Positions 1 to 5,683 of a stretch of 8,099 nt of DNA are shown in pieces. Every line of letters begins with the position of its first letter. Positions within the stretch are counted from its first letter, which is position 1. The stretch comes from Prevotellaceae bacterium UBA5903 (GTDB lineage Bacteria; Bacteroidota; Bacteroidia; Bacteroidales; Bacteroidaceae), in contig DJEH01000047.1 of the NCBI GenBank assembly GCA_002431845.1, forward strand, positions 1 through 8,099. Reading direction: 5' to 3'. The position numbers were made by a program, and so were the translations under genes. Under the pieces are notes generated by a model, which did no database searches, had not been told where the DNA came from, and was given only the letters and a program-made list of their open reading frames with translations.

Positions 1-225
1 CTGCCTAATGGCGTGAAAATACCTGCTGGATGGATGATTGAGCAGTGTGGATGGAAAGGCAAACATTTGGGCAATGCGGGGGTTTATGAAAAGCAGGCGC
101 TCGTATTGGTGAACTTAGGCGGTGCAAAGGGTAGCGAGGTGGTAGAACTTAGTAATGCTATTTGTCATGACGTGAAACAGAAGTTTGGTATAGACATTCA
201 TCCTGAAGTAAATTTTATAGAATAA
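1..225 (+). CDS. murB: UDP-N-acetylenolpyruvoylglucosamine reductase (MurB), C-terminal fragment
   Basis: This is the 3' end of a gene that enters from the left edge; the reading frame is open from base 1 and stops with TAA at 223-225, giving about 74 visible residues. MurB is the cytoplasmic FAD-dependent enzyme that uses NADPH to reduce UDP-GlcNAc-enolpyruvate to UDP-MurNAc in peptidoglycan precursor synthesis. The fragment matches the MurB C-terminal domain as I know it: an A-G-W-(M/L)-I-E-Q-C-G-W-K-G block, then G-N-A-G-V-Y-x-K-Q-A-L-V-L-V-N, and a closing F-G-I-x-(I/L)-x-P-E-V-N. The glutamate in the final P-E-V-N corresponds to the conserved C-terminal acid used as proton donor in the family. 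The FAD-binding domain lies outside the window. The GTG at base 13 is internal, not a start. The next gene begins 15 bases after the stop, so the two are probably cotranscribed. Confidence 0.93.
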   Translation: MPNGVKIPAGWMIEQCGWKGKHLGNAGVYEKQALVLVNLGGAKGSEVVELSNAICHDVKQKFGIDIHPEVNFIE

Positions 226-240
226 AAAAAGATACTCATT

Positions 241-1005
241 ATGCCTAAACTCAGATTTTTAGGTACTGGAACAAGTTGTGGAGTGCCTCAATTGGGGTGC
301 CAATGTAGAGTGTGTAGGTCTGCTGATAAACGTGATAAGCGATTGCGCACATCGGCACTGTATCAAGCTGATAATGGCAAACAGATATTAATTGATTGCG
401 GTCCAGACTTTAGACAGCAAATGCTTCCTTTGCCTTTCCGCTCAATAGATGGGGTGCTCATTACGCACGAACACTACGACCACGTTGGTGGCTTAGACGA
501 TTTACGACCCTATTCTTATAAAAAAGATATAGATATCTATGCGCCTGCACAATGTGCAGAGCATTTAAGAATGCGTATGCCTTATTGCTTTGTAGAAAAT
601 AAGTATCCAGGTGTACCGATGATTGACTTGCACGCTGTTCATGACGAGCAAACAATAAAGGTGGCAGGACTTTGTGTGCAGATAATCCATGTGATGCATG
701 GATTAATGCCTATATTTGCTTATAGAATAGGAGACATGGCATACATTACGGATATGAGCGGAATAAGTGTTGATGAAAAGGAAAAGCTTAATGGCGTTAA
801 AGTATTGATAGTTAATGCTTTAAGAAATAAATATCACCACTCTCATCAAACACTTAATGATGCACTGCATTTGATAGCTGATGTGCGTCCTAAACAGAGT
901 TATCTTATACACATGAGCCACGATATAGGATTACACGAGGAGGTGGAGAAACTTCTTCCCGAGTGTGTGCATTTGGCTTATGATGGGTTGGAGCTTGCAT
1001 GGTAG
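241..1005 (+). CDS. PhnP-like metallo-beta-lactamase-fold hydrolase
   Basis: A 254-residue cytoplasmic metal-dependent hydrolase with no signal peptide. The MBL motif T-H-E-H-Y-D-H lies at residues 75-81 (H76, H78, D80, H81). Further likely metal ligands are H153, D171 (in Y-I-T-D-M-S-G) and H224. A second cluster, C20-x-C22-x-x-C25 with H227, matches the extra structural zinc site of E. coli PhnP, and H199/H200/H202 sit where PhnP has a proposed catalytic histidine. PhnP is a phosphoribosyl 1,2-cyclic phosphate phosphodiesterase. The family placement is strong but the substrate is inferred: no other phosphonate (phn) genes are visible, and Bacteroidetes members are usually annotated only as MBL-fold hydrolases. 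ATG at 241 is taken as the start because the conserved G-T-G-T-S-C strand follows directly. It lies 15 bases after murB and is probably cotranscribed with it. Confidence 0.9.
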   Translation: MPKLRFLGTGTSCGVPQLGCQCRVCRSADKRDKRLRTSALYQADNGKQILIDCGPDFRQQMLPLPFRSIDGVLITHEHYDHVGGLDDLRPYSYKKDIDIYAPAQCAEHLRMRMPYCFVENKYPGVPMIDLHAVHDEQTIKVAGLCVQIIHVMHGLMPIFAYRIGDMAYITDMSGISVDEKEKLNGVKVLIVNALRNKYHHSHQTLNDALHLIADVRPKQSYLIHMSHDIGLHEEVEKLLPECVHLAYDGLELAW

Positions 1006-1103
1006 GTGTAGGCGAGTGTGTTGGTGATAAAAAAAGATTGTATATTTTTGTTTTGCTTGCTTACTTATTTCTTTAAAACAGAGCAAAAGTCATCTCTTTT
1101 TTG

Positions 1104-1111
1104 TAAGTTTG
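1104..1111 (+). promoter_or_regulatory. Candidate Bacteroidetes -7 promoter box (TAAGTTTG)
   Basis: TAAGTTTG matches the TAnnTTTG -7 consensus of the Bacteroidetes primary sigma factor exactly. It lies about 94 bases before the penicillin-binding protein start, in the only long gap (199 bases) ahead of the PBP-kdsB-MORN cluster. A transcription start near 1118 would leave a leader of roughly 87 bases. I find no TTTG -33 element at the usual 19-21 base distance, so the call rests on one box. Apart from this box, the short ORF at 1159-1200 and a weak hairpin near 1051-1088, I see nothing else in 1006-1204. Confidence 0.45.
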
Positions 1112-1158
1112 CATAAATAAAGAACCCTATTTATTCAAATAAGTCATAACATTGTGGC

Positions 1159-1200
1159 ATGAAACGGCCTAACAAAATGGTCATAGTCCCTTTGGAATAG
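1159..1200 (+). CDS. Possible 13-codon upstream leader ORF
   Basis: An ATG at 1159 opens a short frame encoding MKRPNKMVIVPLE, which stops with TAG at 1198-1200. That is four bases before the ATG of the penicillin-binding protein gene and in a different frame from it. The position, downstream of the candidate promoter and directly abutting the next start, would allow translational coupling or leader-type control. The peptide has no recognised family and no obvious run of regulatory codons. ORFs this short arise often by chance, and no strong ribosome binding site precedes the ATG, so this is a tentative call. Confidence 0.2.
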   Translation: MKRPNKMVIVPLE

Positions 1201-1204
1201 TTAC

Positions 1205-3613
1205 ATGAGAAAGAAATTTGTAAAAATACTTTGGATATCGTATGCTTCAATCATCTTGTTCGTCATTTTGATTGTTTTTTGTGTTGAGCAAGGATGGATT
1301 GGATATATGCCTCCAATAGCAGAGTTGCAGAATCCTATAAACAAATATGCCTCGCAAGTGATTAGTGCAGATGGGCGTTTAATGGGTACATGGTCGCGTA
1401 GCGAGAATCGTATATTTGTAGGCTATGACAGTATCTCACCACACATGTTTGATGCCTTAGTTTCTACTGAAGACGAACGCTTTTATGAACATTCGGGTAT
1501 AGACTCGCGTGCTTTTATGCGTGCAGTTGTAAAGCGGGGCATTTTGGGACATAAAGAGGCCGGCGGTGGTAGTACAATAACCCAGCAATTGGCCAAACAA
1601 CTTTATTCTTCGTCGGCCGAAACTACTATGCAACGACTCGTGCAGAAGCCAGTTGAATGGATTATTGCGGTTGAATTGGAACGACATTATACCAAAGAAG
1701 AAATCCTAACACTCTATCTTAACTACTTTGACTTTTTGCATAATGCAGTGGGTATCAAAACTGCGGCAAATGTTTATTTTGGTAAAGCTCCGCGCGATCT
1801 TACCATAAATGAATGTGCAACGCTTGTGGGTATGTGTAAGAACCCTTCTTATTTTAACCCTGTGCGAGAGCCAGAGCGATGCAGAGAACGTCGCAATGTG
1901 GTGCTACAGCAAATGGTAAAAGCAGGTAAGTTGTCAGATACTGAATATGCTACTCTGAGCGAAGAGCCTTTGACTCTCAACTTTCATCGTATAGACCATA
2001 AAGAAGGTTTGGGAGCCTATGTACGCGAATATTTGCGCCGTATCATGATGGCTAATGAACCCAACCCATCGGATTATAAAGAGTGGCAACGACAACAATA
2101 TTATGAAGACTCTTTGATGTGGAAAACAGACCCTCTATATGGGTGGTGTAACAAGAATAGAAAACGTGATGGCTCTAATTACGACATCTATACTGATGGC
2201 TTAAAGGTTTATACAACGATTGACTCGCGCATGCAGCGTTATGCTGAAATGGCGGTATATACGCAGGTGGGCAAGAACCTTCAGCCTAAGTTTGAGGCGG
2301 AGCGTAAAACCTCGCCAAACTTTCCGTATAGTGCCGACTTGTCGCGCAAGGATGTGAAACGACGTATAAATAGAGCTATCCATCAGTCGGATCGTTATAG
2401 AATGATGAAAGCCGCTGGTGCAAGCGAAGACGAAATTAATGAGGCTTTTCATACCAAAGTGCCTATGACGGTGTTTACTTATCATGGCGACGTGGACGTG
2501 ACGATGACTCCAATTGATTCCATATTATATTATAAAAAGTTCTTACGCTCTTCGTTAGTGTCTATCGACCCTATGACGGGACAAGTTAAGGCTTATGTGG
2601 GTGGTCCCGATTTCTCTCACTTTCAGTACGATATGGCTATGGTTGGACGCCGACAAATAGGTTCTACAATGAAACCTTTTGTCTATGCAATGGGATTGCA
2701 AGGGGGAATGACACCCAATACTACTATACGCAATGTTCAGCGTAACTATGGTGGATGGTGCCCACGCAACGGAAGTCGTGCACGCTATGGCGCTAATGTA
2801 ACATTAAAATGGGGCTTAAGTCAGTCGAACAACTGGGTAACGGCGGGACTTATGTTCCAAATAGATCGTACCGGACAAGGACTTGTGCGCGACTTGCAAG
2901 CACTTGGCGTGGCCAACGATAATATGCAGCCTTCATTACCTTTGTGTTTGGGCACTTGCGATATAACTGCTGCTGAATTGGCGTCGGCATATACGGCTTT
3001 TGTGGAGAAGGGCATTCGACGTGCACCCTTACTCGTTACTCGCATTGAAGATAGCGAAGGCAACGTAGTTGCCGATTTTGCTCCACGCACCAATGAGGTG
3101 TATAGCGAAGAAACTGCTTACAGCATGATTGACATGATGAAGGCTGTAATTGACGAAGGTACTGGACGCCGCTTACGTTCTATATACGATATGAAGGGTC
3201 CTATTGCTGGTAAAACTGGTACAACAAACAATAACTCAGATGGTTGGTTTGTGGGCTGTGTTCCGCAGCTTGTAACGGCTGTTTGGGTAGGTGGCGACGA
3301 ACGCGATATACATTTTAACTCAACAGCTTTAGGGCAGGGATCAGCTTCTGCATTGCCTGTTTGGGCACTATATATGCGCAGAGTGTTTGCAGATAAGTCT
3401 TTGGGATTTGACCCCGAACGTGATTTTGATAAACCACTTTCGCAAGAAAATACGGGCGAACATCATAAACATAAAGGTAGTGGCAATGGTTCGCAATCAA
3501 ATGATGACGAAATGGACGCTTCTGCTCAAAGCGAACAACTTGCGACAGAGCAAAATACGCAGTCAAAAGCCAAGCCAAAGACGAAATCGCAAGCCGATAA
3601 GTACTTTGAATAA
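1205..3613 (+). CDS. mrcA: Bifunctional class A penicillin-binding protein (PBP1A-type)
   Basis: An 802-residue inner-membrane enzyme that polymerises lipid II into glycan strands and crosslinks them in the periplasm. The N-terminus is a short basic stretch and one membrane anchor (about residues 9-27). The GT51 glycosyltransferase domain follows (about 50-265), with S-T-E-D-E-R-F-Y-E-H (catalytic E89), G-G-S-T-I-T-Q-Q-L (121-129), E151 as the likely second acid, and Y-L-N-Y. The transpeptidase region runs from about 330 to 730 and has all three motifs: S487-T-M-K490, S541-N-N543 and K670-T-G-T. Between them is an extra charged segment (about 355-445), as seen in Bacteroidetes homologues. The last 50 or so residues are a low-complexity His/Lys/Ser/Gln-rich tail, probably disordered. 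ATG 1205 is chosen because it gives a proper membrane anchor. kdsB follows after 32 bases. The symbol follows E. coli usage; ponA is also used. Confidence 0.95.
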   Translation: MRKKFVKILWISYASIILFVILIVFCVEQGWIGYMPPIAELQNPINKYASQVISADGRLMGTWSRSENRIFVGYDSISPHMFDALVSTEDERFYEHSGIDSRAFMRAVVKRGILGHKEAGGGSTITQQLAKQLYSSSAETTMQRLVQKPVEWIIAVELERHYTKEEILTLYLNYFDFLHNAVGIKTAANVYFGKAPRDLTINECATLVGMCKNPSYFNPVREPERCRERRNVVLQQMVKAGKLSDTEYATLSEEPLTLNFHRIDHKEGLGAYVREYLRRIMMANEPNPSDYKEWQRQQYYEDSLMWKTDPLYGWCNKNRKRDGSNYDIYTDGLKVYTTIDSRMQRYAEMAVYTQVGKNLQPKFEAERKTSPNFPYSADLSRKDVKRRINRAIHQSDRYRMMKAAGASEDEINEAFHTKVPMTVFTYHGDVDVTMTPIDSILYYKKFLRSSLVSIDPMTGQVKAYVGGPDFSHFQYDMAMVGRRQIGSTMKPFVYAMGLQGGMTPNTTIRNVQRNYGGWCPRNGSRARYGANVTLKWGLSQSNNWVTAGLMFQIDRTGQGLVRDLQALGVANDNMQPSLPLCLGTCDITAAELASAYTAFVEKGIRRAPLLVTRIEDSEGNVVADFAPRTNEVYSEETAYSMIDMMKAVIDEGTGRRLRSIYDMKGPIAGKTGTTNNNSDGWFVGCVPQLVTAVWVGGDERDIHFNSTALGQGSASALPVWALYMRRVFADKSLGFDPERDFDKPLSQENTGEHHKHKGSGNGSQSNDDEMDASAQSEQLATEQNTQSKAKPKTKSQADKYFE

Positions 3614-3645
3614 AAGAAAAAAACAACGAAAGATTTTATCATATC

Positions 3646-4398
3646 ATGAAATTTATAGCGATTATTCCAGCACGATATGCTTCAACACGCTTCCCCGCCA
3701 AGCCATTGGCAATGTTGGATGGTAAACTTATCATACAGCGAGTTTACGAACGTGTCGAAAAGGTTTTTCCTACACTATGTGTTGCAACAGATGATGAACG
3801 CATAAAGAATGCTGTTGAGGCCTTTGGTGGCGTAGCAGTTATGACTTCGACATCGCATCGTAGCGGCACAGATCGTTGCTATGAGGCATATTGTAAAATG
3901 GGTTCGGATGCTGATGTTGTTGTTAATGTACAGGGTGATGAACCTTTTATTGCTACTTCACAACTGCACACAATAATGGAGTGCTTCAATGATGATACCA
4001 CCGAGATTGCAACCTTAGTAAAGCCTTTTACCAACGATGCAACTTTAGAACAAATAGAGAATCCCAATAGCCCTAAAGTGGTGGTAAGCAATGATGGGTA
4101 TGCGCTTTATTTTTCGCGTAGTGTTATTCCTTTCTTGCGTGGTATACCTAAAGAAGAATGGTCTAAACATCACAACTATCTTAAGCATATTGGGTTATAT
4201 GCCTATAAAGCTGATGTGTTGAAACGCATAACTTCAATGCCACAAGGCGATTTAGAACAATGTGAATCGCTCGAACAATTACGTTGGTTGCAAGCAGGTC
4301 TACGTATAAAGGTTGGCACAACCGATATTGAAACAATTGGTATAGATACTCCGGATGATTTAAATCGAGCCGAAGCGTTCTTAAAATCTCATAAATGA
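3646..4398 (+). CDS. kdsB: 3-deoxy-manno-octulosonate cytidylyltransferase (CMP-Kdo synthetase)
   Basis: A 250-residue cytoplasmic enzyme that joins CTP and Kdo to give CMP-Kdo, the activated sugar used for the inner core of lipopolysaccharide. The family signatures are complete: the N-terminal nucleotide-binding I-P-A-R-Y-A-S-T-R-F-P-A-K-P-L (residues 7-21), H-R-S-G-T-D-R (71-77), V-N-V-Q-G-D-E-P-F (93-101, D98 a likely magnesium ligand), K-H-I-G-L-Y-A-Y (180-187), E-S-L-E-Q-L-R (207-213) and I-G-I-D-T-P-D-D-L (231-239, D234 a likely second ligand). Length is normal for KdsB. It starts 32 bases after the penicillin-binding protein gene and is followed after 13 bases by the MORN-repeat gene, so the three are likely cotranscribed. 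Its presence implies a Gram-negative, LPS-bearing cell. Confidence 0.97.
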   Translation: MKFIAIIPARYASTRFPAKPLAMLDGKLIIQRVYERVEKVFPTLCVATDDERIKNAVEAFGGVAVMTSTSHRSGTDRCYEAYCKMGSDADVVVNVQGDEPFIATSQLHTIMECFNDDTTEIATLVKPFTNDATLEQIENPNSPKVVVSNDGYALYFSRSVIPFLRGIPKEEWSKHHNYLKHIGLYAYKADVLKRITSMPQGDLEQCESLEQLRWLQAGLRIKVGTTDIETIGIDTPDDLNRAEAFLKSHK

Positions 4399-4411
4399 TT
4401 TATTGATTATC

Positions 4412-5521
4412 ATGCAGCGAATATTTCTTTCTTTACTTTTGTTACTATCATTATCTTCGGTTTCAGCACAGAAGATAGTTGTAGGTTCGTGTACGCTCAA
4501 GGATGGAGGTATATATACGGGTGAGTTATCGGGCGGAAAGCCTAATGGCAAAGGTCGTGTACAATATGAAAATGGTGATACTTACGAAGGCGCTTTTATA
4601 AAGGGACTCCGTAATGGTGAAGGTACCTTTACTGCAGCTGATGGCTCTCGCTACGAAGGTAATTGGATAAAAAATGAGAAGACGGGTAAGGGCACTTTTT
4701 ATGCTGTAAACAACAATCGTTATGTAGGCATTTGGTATCGCGACCAAAAGGAAGGAGTTGGCACTATGTACTATTATAATGGCGATCGTTACGAAGGTTT
4801 GTGGAAGAACGATAAACGCAATGGCCGTGGCACATACACATATCAGAGTGGTGCATACTATAAGGGCGATTGGGTTGATGACAAGAAAGAAGGTAAGGGT
4901 ATCTTTGACTGGAACGATGGTTCTAAATACGAAGGTTCTTGGGCCAATAATCAGCGCAATGGCCGTGGCACTTATTTCTATGCCGATGGAGATTACTACA
5001 ATGGCGATTGGAAAAACGATATGCAAGATGGTCGTGGCATTTATAAGTTTCGTAATGGCGATGTATATGAAGGACAATACGTTATGGGCGAGCGTACAGG
5101 CGAAGGCACCTTTAAGTTTGCTAATGGCGATGTATATATAGGCAACTTTCTTGCTGGTGAACAAAGTGGCCAAGGCACTTTCCAATGGAAAGGCGTAGCC
5201 TCGTATACCGGACAATGGAAAAACAACATGATGGATGGTCATGGCGTATATAAGTGGAAAAATGGTGATGAATATACAGGTGAGTGGAAAAGCAATCGTA
5301 TGGATGGTGAAGGTACATTGCGCTTTGCTACGGGTGGACGATTTAAAGGTACATTCAGAGAGGGCAAACGAGATGGCCGTTCTATAGAAATACGTGCTGA
5401 TGGTACACGCATAGATTGCACATATCGCGATGGCTTGAAACATGGTAAATATAAAGAATATGATGCCAACGGCAATGTTGTAAAATCGGGCGAGTATTCT
5501 AACGGAAGAATTGTTCAATAA
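4412..5521 (+). CDS. Secreted MORN-repeat protein
   Basis: A 369-residue protein made almost wholly of MORN repeats (Y-x-G-x-W-x-x-x-x-x-x-G-x-G-x-x). Residues 1-19 form a signal peptide with a leucine-rich core and a V-S-A cleavage site before Q20. No lipobox cysteine is in position, so it is probably periplasmic or exported rather than a lipoprotein. Residues 33-354 hold 14 consecutive units of exactly 23 residues with no insertions; the last two are degenerate (the tyrosine position is Phe 311, then Ile 334), followed by a partial unit. MORN repeats fold as stacked beta-hairpins and can mediate protein or lipid contacts, but no catalytic domain is present and I cannot assign a function. 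The ATG at 4412 is preferred over a TTG at 4403, because it begins the signal peptide cleanly. It lies 13 bases after kdsB, suggesting an envelope-related role in the same operon. Confidence 0.9.
   Translation: MQRIFLSLLLLLSLSSVSAQKIVVGSCTLKDGGIYTGELSGGKPNGKGRVQYENGDTYEGAFIKGLRNGEGTFTAADGSRYEGNWIKNEKTGKGTFYAVNNNRYVGIWYRDQKEGVGTMYYYNGDRYEGLWKNDKRNGRGTYTYQSGAYYKGDWVDDKKEGKGIFDWNDGSKYEGSWANNQRNGRGTYFYADGDYYNGDWKNDMQDGRGIYKFRNGDVYEGQYVMGERTGEGTFKFANGDVYIGNFLAGEQSGQGTFQWKGVASYTGQWKNNMMDGHGVYKWKNGDEYTGEWKSNRMDGEGTLRFATGGRFKGTFREGKRDGRSIEIRADGTRIDCTYRDGLKHGKYKEYDANGNVVKSGEYSNGRIVQ
4508..5473 (+). repeat. 69-bp coding tandem repeat array (14 MORN units)
   Basis: The MORN units recur at an exact 69-base period through the coding sequence. 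Most copies have diverged at the DNA level, but neighbouring units keep long identities. TAATGGCGATGTATAT occurs at 5053-5068 and again at 5122-5137, exactly 69 bases later. CGCAATGGCCGTGGCAC occurs in two units 138 bases (two periods) apart. This indicates growth by in-frame unit duplication, with units 8-10 among the more alike. Confidence 0.85.
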
Positions 5522-5588
5522 CATTGCTGATAAGTAGAACCTTTTTGACTTTACGATAAGTTGGGGTGAGGGATGGACCAGATAAGCA

Positions 5589-5619
5589 GGTATTCAATAA
5601 AAAAATAATTATGAATACC
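5589..5619 (+). repeat. Inverted repeat GGTATTCA ... TGAATACC
   Basis: Perfect 8-base arms at 5589-5596 and 5612-5619 flank a 15-base spacer made only of A and T. No T-run follows, so it does not look like an intrinsic terminator. The arm centres lie 23 bases apart, about two helical turns, which would suit a dimeric regulator binding one face of the DNA. It sits 64 bases before the branching enzyme start. Confidence 0.55.
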
Positions 5620-5641
5620 GACTTATATACCACGTTGTCAC

Positions 5642-5663
5642 TTCAAGATTAATTTCAAGATTA
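5642..5663 (+). repeat. Tandem direct repeat TTCAAGATTA
   Basis: The 10-base word TTCAAGATTA occurs at 5642-5651 and at 5654-5663, a 12-base period with two bases between copies. It ends 20 bases before the ATG of the branching enzyme gene and so would lie in the core promoter or the mRNA leader. The function is not known. Confidence 0.5.
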
Positions 5664-5683
5664 TCATTAAAATATCGTATATC

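Larger units (their letters stand above)
5522..5683 (+). promoter_or_regulatory. Repeat-bearing leader region upstream of the branching enzyme gene
   Basis: This 162-base gap has no plausible gene. It contains three GATAAG motifs at 5529, 5555 and 5581 (exact 26-base steps), an inverted repeat at 5589-5619, and a direct repeat of TTCAAGATTA at 5642-5651 and 5654-5663. No perfect TAnnTTTG -7 box is visible; the nearest is TAAGTTGG at 5557-5564, with one mismatch and no -33 partner. I see no convincing terminator for the upstream operon here. That the gap carries the promoter and operator sites of the branching enzyme gene is inferred from its position and repeat content. Confidence 0.4.

Noticed and set aside
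1051..1102. Possible terminator for the murB-MBL transcript: TTTTGCT (1051-1057) with AGCAAAA (1082-1088) and later Ts
   Set aside because: The stem is weak and mostly A-T, the loop is 24 bases, and the T-run starts several bases after the stem. It is too poor to call as a feature.
1116..1135. AATAAA ... TTTATT symmetry just after the -7 box
   Set aside because: The arms are short and purely A/T in an A/T-rich leader, so this is expected by chance and no function can be supported.
2201..2485. Minus-strand frame within the PBP gene (and similar minus-strand frames elsewhere)
   Set aside because: It lies fully inside a gene with complete catalytic motifs, with no signature of its own; it is a shadow frame.
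3387..3725. A 112-codon + strand frame bridging the end of the PBP gene and the start of kdsB
   Set aside because: It overlaps two genes with strong family motifs in other frames, and its product is Lys/Asn/Arg-rich with no recognisable domain.
4403..4411. TTG start giving a three-residue longer MORN protein
   Set aside because: The ATG at 4412 opens a canonical signal peptide (M-Q-R then a Leu-rich core). The TTG adds only M-I-I before it and is a rarer start.
4508..5473. Regular 69-bp repeats that could suggest a CRISPR or noncoding satellite array
   Set aside because: The repeats are in frame, divergent between units, have no spacers, and encode textbook MORN units.
4526..5524. A 332-codon open frame on the minus strand across the MORN gene
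   Set aside because: It is antisense to a well-supported repeat protein, and its length follows from the 69-base periodic sequence, in which absence of a stop in one unit tends to recur in all. The translation is a low-complexity, Ile/Thr/Phe-rich sequence with no family resemblance.
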